A stretch of 64,000 nucleotides of DNA from Apium graveolens (GCF_009905375.1 NC_133650.1:142863296-142927295), one strand, 5' to 3'; numbered from the stretch's first letter, positions 9,890-22,280 are shown. Notes: generated from the letters alone by a model not told the origin. Numbers and translations are program-made.

Positions 9890-12306
9890 ATGAGCAGAAA
9901 AGATGTTAGAGTAAAAATCCCATTTATGGACAAAGACAACTATCACCACTGGAAGGTGAAAATGCACCTGCATCTCCTCTCTCAAGATGAAGAATATGTG
10001 GATTGTATTGAGAAAGGCCCTCATGTTCCCTATGAGAGCTTATACAGGAAATAAGCCATCTATCCCAAAGCCTAGAGTAGAATGGTCTGATCCAGATATT
10101 GAGCAAGTTCATAAGGACAAGAAGCCCATGAACATTTTGTTTAATGGTGTAATGGTAAAATGTTTGACAACATCATCAATTGCAAAACTGCTAAGGATGT
10201 ATGGGATACAGTTCAAGTGATATGTGATGGAACTGAGAAAGTAAGGAAAAACAAGATGCAACTCTTGATTCAGCAGTATGAGCACTTTCATTGTGAAGAC
10301 AGTGAAACATTAACTGACATTTTTAGTAGATTTCAAAAAATGGTAAATGCTCTAAAGCTGCATGGAAGAATCTACCAGATAAAGGATTCTAATCTCAAAT
10401 TCCTTAGATCTCTACCAAAGGAATGGAAACCTATGATAGTCTCTCTTAGAAATTCCCAAGATTATAAGGAATTCATTCTGGATAGATTGTATGGCATTCT
10501 AAAGACCTATGAGCTTGAGATAGAACAGGATGAGCATCTGGAAAAGGAAGGAAGAAGGGAAAATCCATTGCATTGGTTACTGAGCGAGAGAGAGAGAGGG
10601 AGAGAGAGAGAGAGAGAAAAAAAAAGATGAAGGTAGAAGCTCTGGAATCTGCACCAAACCCTAGAGTTTGTAAAGGCAAAGGAAAAGGGCTAGTAGCTGA
10701 ACATGAAGACCATCTTAGTCAAGATGATATGGATGACATAGATGAACATCTGACTTTTCTATCAAGAAGGTTTGCCAAGCTCAAATTCAAGAAGAATTTT
10801 AGAGCATCCAAGCCAAACAGAAACATGGTTGACAAGTCAAAATTCAAATGTTTCAAATGTGTCTTGAGTGGTCATTTTGCAAGTGAGTGCAGAAAGCCTG
10901 ATTCTGATAGAAAGAAGTTTGAGTCTGTGGATTACAAGAAGAAATGCTTTGAGCTGCTCAAACAGAAGGAAATGGCTTTTCTAACTGAGGAAAATGACTG
11001 GGCTGCTGATGGATTGGATGAGGATGAGGATACAGGCTATGTTAATCTAGCACTTATGGCCAAATCAGATGAAACATAGGTCACAGTTCATCCAGTAATC
11101 AGGTAATCACCACTAATCTAGCACATTTATCTAAAGCTGAGTGTAATGATGCTATAAATGACATGTCTACAGAATTATATCATATGCGTGTTACACTCAA
11201 ATCACTCACTAAAAAAACACTAAGATTAAAGAGAACAATTTGTTTTTGAGTGAAAGAAATAATGTGTCTGAAACTCAATTTGTTGAGTCTAAGAAACTGA
11301 AAATAGAGTGCAAAATTGCAAAAGATGAACTGACTGAGTCCTTAAAGAAAGAGGAGATTTTAAGAAAGCAACTTGAACATGAACAAGAGGTAATTAAGGC
11401 TTGGAAATCATCTAGAGATGTCCATACTCAAATTACCAAAGTTCAAGGTATAGAGTCTTTCTGTAATGAAGCTTGAAAAAGAGTAAAAAGAAATTGGATC
11501 CCAGTTTGATAGAAGGACTTTCGACGGATGTGGATTTAACAAATAATGAAGATTATCCGAATGACAAAAAGATTCATCCGTTGAAAGACAAAGAATCACA
11601 TCTGTTGAGTGAAAGAAAGCCAGTTAGCAAAGCCAAGCTAGCTAAGTTAAATGAGAAATATGGATCAGTTCCCAAGAACTTTGTTACAGGAGAAACAAGT
11701 CAAGTCAATGGAAATAAGAGAGTTAATGTAAGACATCTTTTAATCAAGCAATTGAATGATAGAATGGAGAAGATTGAGGTTAAAGCAGAATTTAAAAGAA
11801 AAAAATAATAGGAATGGGAAACTAGGAATTAACAAATATAACAACTACACACCTGATAAATATGCACTCAGAAAAATCTGTGTGAAGTATGGTAGTGTTA
11901 ATCATTTGTCTGTTAATTACAAACTTGCTATGTCTACACCCATGTCTGCACCTCCATCATTTCCTAACATGACCACAATGCCTGTCAATGTTATGCCTGC
12001 ACATAATTTGAATGCACAATTTACTAATATGCCATTTGTACAAAATCATTACTTGCTATATTTAGTATGCCTCAAATGCCATTTAACATTCCTTACGGGA
12101 ATAACATGTTTGCACAGAATATATTTTTCCCTGTTAACCAGCCTGTGCATGATATTTCTATTATGATGAATGGTTTTCAAAGCTCTACTCAAATGACCAA
12201 GGTTGAATCTCAAGCGCCTAAGCCAAATGAGGAAAAGCCTAAGAAAGCTAAAAAAAAGGCTAACAAAGAAGGACCCAAGGAAACTTGGGTACCAAAATCA
12301 ACTTAA
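9890..12306 (+). pseudogene. Copia-2 gag (long SIRE-type), broken
   Basis: The ATG at 9890 begins a nucleocapsid protein read through several frames (9890-10050, 9987-10220, 10160-10630, 10573-11079, 11240-11808, 11756-12306). Landmarks in order: MDKDNYHHWKVKM, KPRVEWSDPDIEQVHKD, CDGTEKVRKNKMQLLIQQYE, LRSLPKEWKPM, and a zinc knuckle CFKCVLSGHFASEC at about 10848-10890. Then come a long charged, coiled-coil-like region (KKLKIECKIAKDELTESLKKEE) and a second knuckle-like CVKYGSVNHLSVNYK in which two Cys have become Tyr. The C-terminus is a Met/Pro-rich region ending in KKAKKKANKEGPKETWVPKS. Multiple frameshifts make it non-functional. Confidence 0.85.
10585..10617. repeat. GA microsatellite in copia-2 gag
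   Basis: A run of GA dinucleotides with a single GGG interruption lies inside the gag reading frame and encodes an Arg/Glu run. It is followed by an A run, probably a later expansion. Confidence 0.85.
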
Positions 12307-12317
12307 TTTGATTTTTT

Positions 12318-12541
12318 ATGTGCAGGGAAACAGAAAGAATCTTTGGTATTTGGATAGTGGGTGCTTATGGCACATGACTGGAGATTCTACCCTGCTCACT
12401 GAGTTCAAGGAGAGAGCTGGCCCAAGTATCATTTTTGGAGATGACAGCAAGGGTTATACTGTGGGATATGGCTTGATTGCTAAAGACAATGTCATCATTG
12501 AGGAAGTTTCCCTTGTGGATGGACTCAAGCATAATTTTTGA
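12318..12541 (+). pseudogene. Copia-2 protease
   Basis: This aspartic protease has WYLDSGCLWHMTGD with the catalytic D-S-G, then IIFGDDSKGYTVGYG (flap region) and VSLVDGLKHNF. The family normally continues into the pre-integrase without a stop; here a TGA follows at 12539. The reading frame into it from gag is also shifted. Confidence 0.87.
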
Positions 12542-13570
12542 GTATCAGTTAGCTTTGTGATAAGGGCAACTCAGTAACATTCAACTCTGAAGCCTGTGTT
12601 ATGATCAACAAGAAAAGCAACAAAGTGGTTCTCACTGCCACTAGAGTGAGAAAAGGAAATGTGTATCTAGCTGACTTCAACTCATCAAATGCAGAATCTG
12701 TTACTTATCTTTTCAGCAAAGCAAGTCAAGATGAAAGTTGGTTATGGCACAAGAAGCTGTCCCATCTTAACTTCAAGACTATGAATAAACTAGTCAGGAA
12801 AGATTTTGTAAGAGGCATTCCTCAAGTAGAATTCTCAAAGGATGGATTATGTGATGCCTCCCAGAAAGGAGAGAAAATCAAGAAATCATTCAAAAAGAAG
12901 CTTGAATCAACAATTGAAGAACCCTTACAATTACTGCACATGGATTTATTTAGACCAATGAATGTGTTATTCATCTTAAGGAAAAGATATTTCCTAGTAA
13001 TTTTGGATGATTTCTCAAAGTTCTCCTGGACATATTTTCTCAAATCTAAAGATGAAACTAGTGAAATCATCATCAATTACATAAGGCAAGTCAACAATCA
13101 TCTTGATCTCAAAGTTAGAAGAATTAGGAGTGATAATAGAACTGAGTTCAAAAATTCTGTGATGAGATTGTTTTATGAAGAGAATGGGATCATGCAAGAG
13201 TTTTCGACAATAAGAACTCCACAATAAAATGGAGTGGTGGAAAGAAAGAATAGATATCTTATTGAAGCTGTAAGGATAATACTAGAAGAATTAAAGTTAC
13301 CAACATACGTTTGGGCAGAAGCTGTGAATACTGCATGCTATACTCAGAATATTTCTTTGATCAATCAAGCAAAATGCATGACTCCCTACCAATTGTTCAG
13401 GAACAAGAAACCAATATTGAACTTTCTTCATGTCTTTGGTTGCAAATGCTATATTCTAAAGAATCAAACTAAGTAGTATGGAAAGTTTGATGCCCAAGCA
13501 GATGAGGGTATTTTTGTTGGGTATGTAGTTGGAAGAGCATACAGAGTCTACAATCTTAGAACCAACATTG
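12542..13570 (+). pseudogene. Copia-2 integrase
   Basis: The pre-integrase zinc region reads WLWHKKLSHLNF...GLCDASQKGEK; the second Cys of the CXXC is replaced (CDAS), so the HHCC finger is damaged. The core has LLHMDLFRP, VILDDFSKFSWTYFL and SDNRTEF, then the Glu-containing EENGI segment. A TAA at 13225 interrupts just before VERKNRYLIEA, and a TAG at 13474 interrupts before GIFVGYVVGRAYRVYN. It is otherwise collinear with copia integrases. Confidence 0.88.
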
Positions 13571-14060
13571 TTATGGAATATGTACATATTGTGTTTGATG
13601 ATAAGAAGATTGAAGAACTGCAAGATGAAGATTTCCATGATAGCCTCAAATTTGACAATGTCGAGATAATTTGTGATGACAGTGATGATGAAAGTGATCA
13701 AGAAATAATATCTAAGGATAATGCAGAAAAATCTACAACAAATGAAGCACAAAATTCAACATTCATCGAGCGACAAAGTGCATCATCCGTCGAGAGACAA
13801 TCTGCATCATCCATCGAGAGGCAAAGATGAATATCCATTGAGCCATCAGTAGGAGTTGAAAGTCAATATAAATCACACTCAGAAAGGACCCCTACTTCAA
13901 GTCAAAGATCCACAAACTCAGGGGGAGTTTCTTCTAATCAAAACTCAGTCACACATCAAGACAACTATGAGGCCTCTTCATCTAGAGCTAATCTACCACA
14001 ACAAAGAAAATAGACTAGAGTTCACCCATTTGAATTAATTATTGGTGATGCATCTTCAAG
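13571..14060 (+). pseudogene. Copia-2 integrase-RT linker with ERQSASS repeats
   Basis: The acidic segment (DDSDDESDQEIISKDNAEK) is followed by three near-perfect 24-bp units at about 13765-13830, encoding repeated (I/V)ERQSASS. A TGA follows near 13830. The rest is Ser/Thr-rich and frameshifted. SIRE elements typically have a long, poorly conserved linker here. Confidence 0.75.
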
Positions 14061-14689
14061 AGTGCAAACTAGGAAAGCAACTCAAGAAGAATGTCTATAC
14101 AACAACTTCATGTCTCTGGAAGGGCCTAAAAAGGTAGAAGAAGCTTTTTTGGGTCCTGATTGGGTTTTAGCTATGCAGGAAGAGCTAAACCAATTTAAAA
14201 GGAATAAAGTTTGGAAGTTGGTACCCAAACCTAAAGGAAAAAAATCCTATTGACCCTAAATGGGTATTCAGAAACAAGATGGATGAAAATGGCATAGTAG
14301 TCAGGAACAAAGCTAGATTGGTTGCTAAGGGCTATTGTCAATAAGAAGGAATAGATTTGGATAAAACATTTACTCCTGTTGCAAGACTTGAAGCCATCAG
14401 AATTTTCCTAGCCCATACAGCCTATGCCAATTTCAAGGTCTATCAAATGGATGTTAAAAGTGCATTTCTTAATGGAGATTTGGAGGAGGAAGTCTATGTT
14501 AGTCAGCCTCCTGGTTTTGAAGACCCCAACTTTCCAGAATATGTCTACTATCTTTTGAAAGCACTTTATGGTTTGAAGCAAGCACCTAGAGCCTGGTATG
14601 ACACTCTGTCAAAATTTCTCTTAGAAAATCATTTCACAAGAGGTACTATTGATAAAACTCTCTTCTTTAGAAATGTTAATGGCTCTAGT
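14061..14689 (+). pseudogene. Copia-2 reverse transcriptase, truncated by copia-3
   Basis: It starts with RT N-terminal sequence MQTRKATQEECLYNNFMSLEGPKKVEEA and WVLAMQEELNQFKRNKVW, with a frameshift near 14250 and a TAA near 14342. It then reads [35 protein letters not shown] (catalytic Asp) and [23 protein letters not shown]. It ends at FFRNVNGSS, just before the YVDD box, where copia-3's LTR begins at 14690. Confidence 0.9.
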
Positions 14690-14928
14690 TGTTGCCCAGT
14701 AAAGATACAATTATTTAAGGGGGGTTGGATACAATTATATAAATGTTTCGAACAAGTATAAAAATATAACAGTTCTTTATATTTCTGATAAAAACTGTTA
14801 CAAACTCTCTCAAGAAATACTGATGTTCTTGAGAGCTACTAGGTCGTACAATGCTCGAGTTTTTTCACTATATGATGACCTAAACTATGTTTATATAATA
14901 CACAGCTGCTACAAATCAGTTTAGGATA
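14690..14928 (-). repeat. Copia-3 3' LTR, left piece
   Basis: It begins TGTTGCCCAGT at 14690, abruptly ending copia-2's RT. AAGGGGGGTTGGATA near 14717 is the reverse complement of the SIRE LTR-end motif (compare CAACCCCCCTTCT in copia-2), so this LTR is on the minus strand. It is interrupted at 14928/14929 by gypsy A and resumes at 52745. The expected target duplication CTAGT (14685-14689) has its partner off-window. Confidence 0.78.
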
Positions 14929-15108
14929 TATCATACCCCAACTTTAACAATAGATATTATACAAATCAGTACAATAGTTAACAAAAGGAAATAAATACAT
15001 CTTAATCCAAGATCTTACAGTTTAGGGTTTGGAACAGCCCAATACTATTAACTATTACAACCTGATTTTTTATATCGAGTCCTCACACAAAACGATCACT
15101 TATTCTAC

Positions 15109-15171
15109 CTGAGCTCGAACTTACGAATCGGCATCACAAGTCTTACGCATTGTCTGCTTGAATCTAACCAT
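15109..15171 (-). other. LTR exon of gypsy A (3' LTR copy), H3-tail-like
   Basis: On the minus strand the ATG (complement of 15169-15171) encodes MVRFKQTMRKTCDADS, then a TAA at codon 17; the donor-like CAG|GTAGAA follows at 15109/15108. In B the corresponding codon is TAT, so the exon is open there. It resembles histone H3 residues 1-10 at M, R, K, Q, T, R, K. Decayed copy. Confidence 0.55.
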
Positions 15172-17291
15172 ATCTGCTAGCTGTAATATCAGGGTGAAAG
15201 CAAGTAGTGAGCCGAATGCTCAACAAGCGCTATAATATGCATAAACAAGAATAAAAGAATAACAATGGAAATGAAAGATTCAACAATATAGTATCAAGAG
15301 ATAAACTTTCAGGGTGATGGCATCTTCTCTTGTAATAAAACAATTCAAACCCATTTCTTTATCAAAAACCATTTTATGACGCTACGGATTACAACCGGTG
15401 ATCAGTCGCGAAGTAATCCCGAACCTCGCTGGGTTCTAGAACATTAATGGGATCCCTAGGAAACCTTTAAGCCTACAAATTAAGAGCGGAAATGACTTGC
15501 GTCTCAGTCCAGATCCACTATTTAAAGAAAATATTTATCCCCCTTTGGGACTGAAAATCCACTTTTTAACTTTTTCATTTTAAAAAAAATTATTTGATGC
15601 CAGGTGACAGTTAAACTATTAAACAATGAACATCTTTATCAAGGGTTCTAGATCAACTTTAAAGCCACGATCAACTAGACTGATACCTTATCAAATGGAA
15701 TCGTAAAGTTTCTATTCACAAGGAATCTGACAATGAGATTTCACAGGGTTGTTGGATAGTATAAAGGAACTAAGTCAAAGTAGGTTCAGGGCAATGGTTC
15801 CAGATAAGACATAGGTATTAAAATATGAAGAATGTGAGCATAGTTCAAAGTATAACAGGGTATCATGTTTTAGGGGTGATGATAAGGTTATCAAGCAATC
15901 ATGAACAATATTTAAGGTATAACTGACTTTTAGGTATCAAGATAAGGTTACTGGGTATAACTTGCACAGGGTTCAACATCATGATTACTTTGGTATACTA
16001 GCATGGTATGATTTTTGATTTACTTGCATAGAAATCTTCAAGTAAAGTTAAACTACTTGCAATAAATACTTGAGGGTTCATGGCACTTGCATATAATACG
16101 AAGCTAGATTTGGAACCACTTGGATCATATATATCAAGGTGAATTAGAATACTCGCATCATATATAAGAACTGGGTTATCACACACTTGCAGTGTAAACA
16201 AAAAGGTAGGTTGAAACACTTGCTTTGAGAAAGGCTTGACTTGACTAGCAGGTGGGAGCAACTGGAGCTTCACTCGACTTTAATGGCAAGATTACCCTCG
16301 TCTCAAGAGCCTACACAAAATAATAATAACCTCATTATAATACATACTCACTAACTCGACCTAATTATAAACCGAAATTACGCACATTGGCACTTAGGCC
16401 TATATACACATACACGCTTACAATTACCTTATAAGCATAATAGTTCACATAGCCACATATGCTCACATAACACATTTAAGTAAAATATATATATCCACAC
16501 ACTATAGTGCAACACTAATCTTGGATGATCTCACTCCACTTGCTCACGCCACTTAGTTACGCTAAACTAGCCAAAACTCTTAATATCGACCTCATAACTC
16601 GAAGTGCCTTTTCTAAACCATCAAGTGCTTATGGACCCTGACTTAGGCCTTACACTCTAATGACCTCATACTATCTTACAACTATGATGGTCAACCTAGG
16701 CCTCACTCATAAGTGTCCTAAAACTAAAGGTTAAGTGAGTGTGCTCATTATAGTGATTTCAGGATGACACCAATGGGTTTTTGAGTACAATTGACACCCT
16801 TACACTTCAATTTTACCTCCAAAACTTTTACACTAGACTCTTCTGATCATAAGGAAACTCCCAAACTTGGTGTGGCTCAAGGACCTAGCTTGGTCCTACC
16901 TGGGCCTAAGCTTAAAGTCGAATGTTCCCCTGTTTTCTGGACAAAAAAGTGTCTTGATTTGCACTAACTTATGACACATGATTCTAACTCAATTCCTATG
17001 AATTATGGCTGGAAAAAATCCTATGTCACTCCCTCTAACTAGGGCTAACCAAGGCCTAGTGAGGGTCTACCCATGACATGGTCAAAACTCCTGATTTCTA
17101 AGTTGTAACAAAACTGTCCCCTGCTGGACAGGTTTAATGCACCAAACAACCTACAAACCTCTAATCAACACTTGAAATGTAAAGTATATTCCTAGTGCTA
17201 ACTTCTGGTGACTTGGGCCTCAAAGTGCATTACCATGACAAGGTCAAACCTCACTCTAAACCTTATGGAACCAAACTCAGATTCTGCAGAA

Positions 17292-17335
17292 TCTAATGTA
17301 CCCCTTTTTACCATGGTAAAAAGGGGTACATTAGA
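17292..17335. repeat. 44-bp perfect palindrome in A's 3' LTR
   Basis: It is centred on CCATGG (17311-17316); the left arm contains TACCCCTTTTTA and the right arm its exact complement, with no loop. The 5' LTR has the left arm but then about 63 bp of different sequence (from about 51217), so the right arm is an inverted copy that replaced it. Confidence 0.93.
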
Positions 17336-17477
17336 AACCTACTGAACTAACACTCCCACACACAACTTTGGCTTAGTGGAGATCATCCTTACCTAAGGTG
17401 CAATATAGCAAAACAATAGTTAACACAATATACTAATTACAAGTCATCTCAAATTCGAAAGTAACACTTAAATCCTT

Positions 17478-17480
<3 letters not shown>

Positions 17481-17514
<34 letters not shown>
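17481..17514. repeat. AT dinucleotide run
   Basis: About 17 AT units in A's 3' LTR; the 5' LTR copy near 51424 is shorter, as expected for a microsatellite. Confidence 0.95.
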
Positions 17515-17518
<4 letters not shown>

Positions 17519-17851
17519 GAATCAAAAACACATAACAAGGAGCAAAAATCATATTTGATATCTGAACTCAACTGAAATTAGAGATTATTAACAAAAATCA
17601 AACCAAATGATCAAGAACTTTCAAAAATTGTGAGTTGAATCTATGCATGCATGCTTTCGAGTTTACAAGCCAAAAACAATATGGTTTCCAAAATAATTTC
17701 ATCATAAAATCAACATGCAAGCCTAGAATTAACTACAACTAAATGATCACTTAGCATGCAAAGGGTTTTATCAAGTTTTTACTTCCAAAACCAAGTTATC
17801 ATCACATAAACATTCAAGATCAACAAAGCAACAAAGAAACACCATTAAGAA

Positions 17852-17893
17852 CCATTCATCCGGCTCCCTTATGGTCATGGCCGGATGAAATGG
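17852..17893 (-). promoter_or_regulatory. Inverted repeat (stem-loop) in A's 3' LTR
   Basis: The arms are CCATTCATCCGG (17852-17863) and CCGGATGAAATGG (17881-17893), with a 17-nt loop. The same structure is at 51773-51814 in A's 5' LTR and 25889-25930 in B. One base pair differs between the A LTRs on both arms (C-G here, T-A there), keeping the pairing. Function unknown. Confidence 0.6.
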
Positions 17894-18841
17894 AAGGGAA
17901 ATGACCATATAGGCAAGAGTTTCACTCTAATGACTGGGAATTCACTATTCCTTGTATTTCTCTCAATAATACAACCTTAAATCCATAAGGAACAAGATTA
18001 TAGTTGGAGTTCTAGTTAAAACTATGACATGCAAGATCAAAACATAAACTTTTCACCCTAAACTCTTAGGATTATATATGAACAAAATATAGGGAGTAAG
18101 ATTACTTGAATAGAAGATAGATATTTGAGTGAAAATGAAGAAAAGAAGGGGGTGGGGGCTTCGGCTATGGGAAGGCTGAGAGGGAGGAAACCGAGAGGGA
18201 GGGAGGAGAGAGTGAGGTGAGGGTGTGGAGTATGGAGTGAAGTGAAATGATCATGACCACTTGTACTTGATTTCTATGCTTTTGATTTGACTAAAAAAAT
18301 GTGAGTGGAATTGAGAATTGACAAGAGTAACCTTCAAGCAAACTTGTGTTATTTTGCATGCAAGGGTAGTGATGTAATTTGGCTAATAAAATGAGAGTTA
18401 GTGGGGTGAGAGTTTCCAAGTTTGCCCCTCACTTGTGCTTGGGAGAAATTTGCATGCATGGGCAACTAAGTAATTTGCTAATTAAAAATCAACTAATTTA
18501 TATAAAACAATTTTTATAAATATAAATGCACCTTCATAAATCACAAAATATATGCCATAAAATAGCTTATGATTTTAGAAATTTAATGATATAAGATTTG
18601 AAAATTTATTGTTAAAAGATTTTTAAAATCGATTTTTCATATGAAATGAAGTACTTTTGATTATCATTTAAAAATACTAAATGATAAAATTTTCCTTTCA
18701 ATTTTTTTTATATAAACTAATACATTAAACACTTAATTTATAGGCACTCAACATAGAGATCAGCCACATTTATAATTTATCATAATTTAAATCTCAATTA
18801 TAAACACACAATTATAGGGTTTAGAAATATCGTTTGTAACA

Positions 18842-18860
18842 TACTCTCCCCCTTAAAGGA
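18842..18860 (-). other. Gypsy A polypurine tract
   Basis: TACTCTCCCCCTTAAAGG on the plus strand is CCTTTAAGGGGGAGAGTA on the coding strand, abutting the LTR start. It matches B's tract at 34439-34455. Confidence 0.88.
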
Positions 18861-20168
18861 TTCTGTCCTCAGAATGTAGGAGAATAAGTGAGGATATCGG
18901 CTACGCATATCCGACTCTAGTTCCCACGTTGACTCTTCAACCTTGGGATTCCTCCAAAGTACTCTTACCAATTTGACCAACTTATTTCTAAGACTCTTCT
19001 CTTGCCAGTCGAGTATTTTGACAGGTTGCTCCATAAATAACAGGTATGCCTGAATCTCTATAGGTTCATACTCTATCACATGGTTGGCATCAGGATTATA
19101 CTTCTTAAGTAATGATACATGAAACACATTATGCACATGCTGATACTGAGGCGGCAAAGCTAATTCATAGGCCACCTTTCCTACTTGACTCAAAACTTCA
19201 AAAGGACCAATATATCTAGGTGCTAACTTTCCTTTCTTGCCAAATCTAGACAATCCTTTCCTTGGTGATACTTTCAGCAATACGGCTTCGCCTACTTGGA
19301 ATATGGTATCCTTTCGTGTCGGGTCTGCATACTTTCTTTGCCTATCTTGAGTAGCAAGTAATCTCTTCTAAATCAATTTGACTGTCTCATGCATTTGTTG
19401 CACCAATTCCGGGCCTAGAATCTTTCTTTCTTTCACTTCATCCCAGCTGGTTGGTGATCTGTACTTCCGTCCATATAAAGCTTCATATGGTGGCATGCCA
19501 ATACTGGTGTGATAGTTGTTGTTATAGGAGAATTCTACCAATGGCAAATGGTCGTCCCAACTTCCTAAAAAATCAATCGCACAGCTACGCAACATGTCTT
19601 CAATTGTTTGAATTGTCCTCTCGCTTTGACCGTCAGTCTGCAGATGATACGCCGTACTCATGTTTAACTTTGTGCCAAGACTTTCTTGAAATTACTTCCA
19701 GAATCTCGAGTTAAATTGGGGATCTCTGTCCGAAATTATCGATACGGGCACGCCATGTCATAATAAAATTTCACGAACATACAGATGGACCAATCTGTCC
19801 AATGAAGACCTCTCATTAATCGAAAGAAAATGTGCCGACTTCGTAAGGGGGTCAACTATAACCCATATAGCCTCATGTCCGGATTTTGTTCGTGGTAATC
19901 CTACTATAAAGTCCATGGCAATGTCTTCCCACTTCCATTCTGGAATCTTTAAGGGCTGAATTAATCCACTTGGTCTTTGATGTTCTGCCTTCATTTTCTG
20001 ACAAGTATAGCATTTTGTAACTCATTCTACTACTTCTCGCTTCATATTTGGCCACCAAAAGTTCTGCTTCAAGTCCTGGTACATCTTGGTGCTTCCCGGG
20101 TGGATTGAAAATCTAGAATTGTGAGCTTCTTGCAATATCACATTCTTCAATTTAGTTACATGGGGAAT
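18861..20168 (-). pseudogene. Gypsy A integrase and chromodomain-like C-terminus
   Basis: Frames at 19758-19994, 19368-19661 and 18798-19280 carry integrase core [22 protein letters not shown] (first Asp), [25 protein letters not shown] (Glu region), [23 protein letters not shown], then the C-terminal [12 protein letters not shown] and [12 protein letters not shown]. The chromodomain-like end is [29 protein letters not shown]. Stops interrupt at least three places, and the normal stop after HLFS has become a Tyr codon. Confidence 0.9.
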
Positions 20169-21660
20169 CTAAATTCTTGAAGAAAACTTTAGTATACCTT
20201 GTTCATCCCTTTGAGTACAAATCTCTTCTCCGGTCAGTTGATTATTCTTCTGTTTCATCACTTCTTCCTGACATTTCTTTATCTTTTCTATTAATGTTGG
20301 CTGAAAATTCATAGTATGACGAACCTCTTCAACTTTTCCGCATCCACAAAGTTCTAATTCAAATCTCCTAATATCTTCAGATAATTCCTTTTGTATTGCT
20401 ACCATATTCAACCTCTCCTTCCTACTCAAAGCATCAGCTACCATGTTCGCCTTTCCCGGATGATAATTTATCGAGCAATCATAGTCCTTAATCAATTCCA
20501 ACCATATCCTTTGCCTCATGTTGAGCTCCCTCTAAATAAAAATATACTTTAAACTCTTGTGATCCGTGTAGATCTCGCACCTTTCTCCGTAAAGGTAATG
20601 TCTCCAAATCTTAAGTGCAAATACTATAGATACTAATTCCAAGTCATGTGTAGGATACTTCAATTCATATGGTTTTAGTTGTCTCAACGCATCCGCAATA
20701 ACCTTGTTGTGTTGCATTAGCACACACCCCAGACCCTTGTATGAAGTATCACTGAAAATCATAAAGTCTCCTTGGTTTTCTGGTAATACTAACACTGGAG
20801 CTGTAACCAACCTCTGCTTTAATTCTTCAAAACTATCTTCACATTCTGCATTCCATTCAAATTTCTGATTCTTCCTGGTTTGGCGTGGCGATTTTCGAGA
20901 AATCTTTAACAAACCTTCTATAATACCCCGCCAATCCTAGAAAACTTCGCACTTCCATAGGTGTGTTTGGTCTCTCCCAACTCATAACTGCCTCAATCTT
21001 TGCCGGATCCACTTTGACTCCTTCACTTCCAATAACATGTCCCAAAAATTGAACTTCCTTTAACCAGAACTCACACTTGGAAAACTTGTCATACAACTTC
21101 TCTTGTCGGAGTATCTTCAATGCTATCCATAGATGTTTCATGTATTCTTCTTATGACTTTGAGTATATAAGAATATCATCAATAAATACTACTACAAACT
21201 TGTCCAAATACTTTTTAAATACCTGGTTCATCAAATCCATAAATGTTGCAGGAGAATTAGTCAACCCAAAAGGCATTACTAAGAATTCATAATGTCGGTA
21301 TCTTGTCCTGAATGTTGTCTTCGGGATGTCATCTTCTTTGATCTTCAGTTGATGGTATCCTGATCTCAAATTAATCTTGGAAAAGCACTTAGCTCCTTTT
21401 AACTGATCAAATAAATCATATATTCTTGGTAGCGGGTAACGGTTCTTAATCATCATCTTGTTCAACTCTCGATAGTCTATACATAACCTCATGCTTCCAT
21501 CGTTCTTCTTTATAAACAGAACAGGTGATCCCCATGGCGACGTACTTGGCTGTATCACTCCTTTGCCAAACAATTCTTATAGCTGGCTCGCCAACTCTTT
21601 CATTTTTGCTGGTGCCATTCTATAAGGTGCCTTTGAAACTGGTTCTGTGCCTGGAGCAAG
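20169..21660 (-). pseudogene. Gypsy A reverse transcriptase and RNase H
   Basis: RT (21151-21573 and 20857-21141) has [35 protein letters not shown] (the usual [10 protein letters not shown] has D to N, altering a catalytic-site residue), [15 protein letters not shown] and [12 protein letters not shown] (catalytic DD). RNase H (20532-20912, 20169-20519) has [57 protein letters not shown]. Separated by frameshifts near 20880 and stops near 20525 and 21143. Confidence 0.92.
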
Positions 21661-22280
21661 GTTGATCTCAAACTCGATTTATCGATCGAGCGTTAAACCT
21701 GGTAGTTCATATGGAAACACATCTGGAAATTCATTGACTACGGGAATATCTTCCATGCTGAGGCTCTTCCTTTCTGAATCTACTATATAGGCTAGGAACG
21801 ATTCGCAACCTTTTCTAAGCAATTTCTTAGCCTGGACGATTGTAAGAAACAATCGCTCTTGCCTCTGACCCTTAAATACCACTTTCTCTCCATTCTCCAT
21901 CCTTAAATACATTTTCTTAGATTTACAATCTATCTGAGCGTTATTCACTCCTAACCAATCCATGCCTAAGATTATGTCAAACTCCCTTAACTTGAAAAGT
22001 ATCAAGTCTGCTGAAAATTTATGCCCTGAAATATCAATCTCGCACTTAGGACAGAATTGACTTACAGGAATCTTCTCTTGGTTCGCAATTACCACATCTA
22101 TTACCTTTTTCATGGTCATTTTATCACATTTAAGTTTATCAATGAAAGTTTCTGATATAAAAGATCTAGTAGCTCAAGAATCAATCAATACCTTAGCTTC
22201 AACATTATCCATTAAAAGTTTACCTGCTATCACCTCAGAATTCTGAACAACATCCTTCATCTTTAGATCAAATGTCCTTG
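21661..22280 (-). pseudogene. Gypsy A protease region
   Basis: This encodes the retropepsin and its link to RT. The beginning reads VLIDS (22174-22190); the following Gly/Ala codons are interrupted by a stop where B has DSGAT. It continues [35 protein letters not shown] and [18 protein letters not shown], ending [18 protein letters not shown]. Collinear with B throughout. Confidence 0.85.

Larger units (their letters stand above)
9267..14689 (+). mobile_element. Copia-2: SIRE-like Ty1/copia retrotransposon, both ends cut
   Basis: It carries a partial 5' LTR, tRNA-iMet primer-binding site, long gag, protease, integrase and the first part of reverse transcriptase. The gag C-terminal region, linker and RT sequence are of the SIRE/Maximus kind. 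Copia-1 is inserted in the 5' LTR and copia-3 in RT. It is the oldest element recognisable here, since copia-1 and the copia-3 stack both lie inside it. Reading frames have numerous stops. The RT C-terminus, RNase H and 3' LTR should lie beyond the right edge. Confidence 0.88.
14929..18841 (-). repeat. Gypsy A 3' LTR
   Basis: The 3,913-bp LTR has left terminus TATCATACCCC (mutated from TGTCACACCCC, seen intact at 48818) and right terminus TTTGTAACA. It contains the LTR exon remnant (15109-15171), a TGAGC...GCTCA hairpin (15208-15222), an AT dinucleotide run (17481-17514), a 44-bp perfect palindrome (17292-17335) and a covarying stem (17852-17893). No other gene is supported. Confidence 0.94.

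Noticed and set aside
14690..14928. This segment as copia-2's own 3' LTR
   Set aside because: It interrupts RT before the YVDD box, its SIRE LTR-end motif is reversed relative to copia-2, and it continues at 52745 to a minus-strand polypurine tract.
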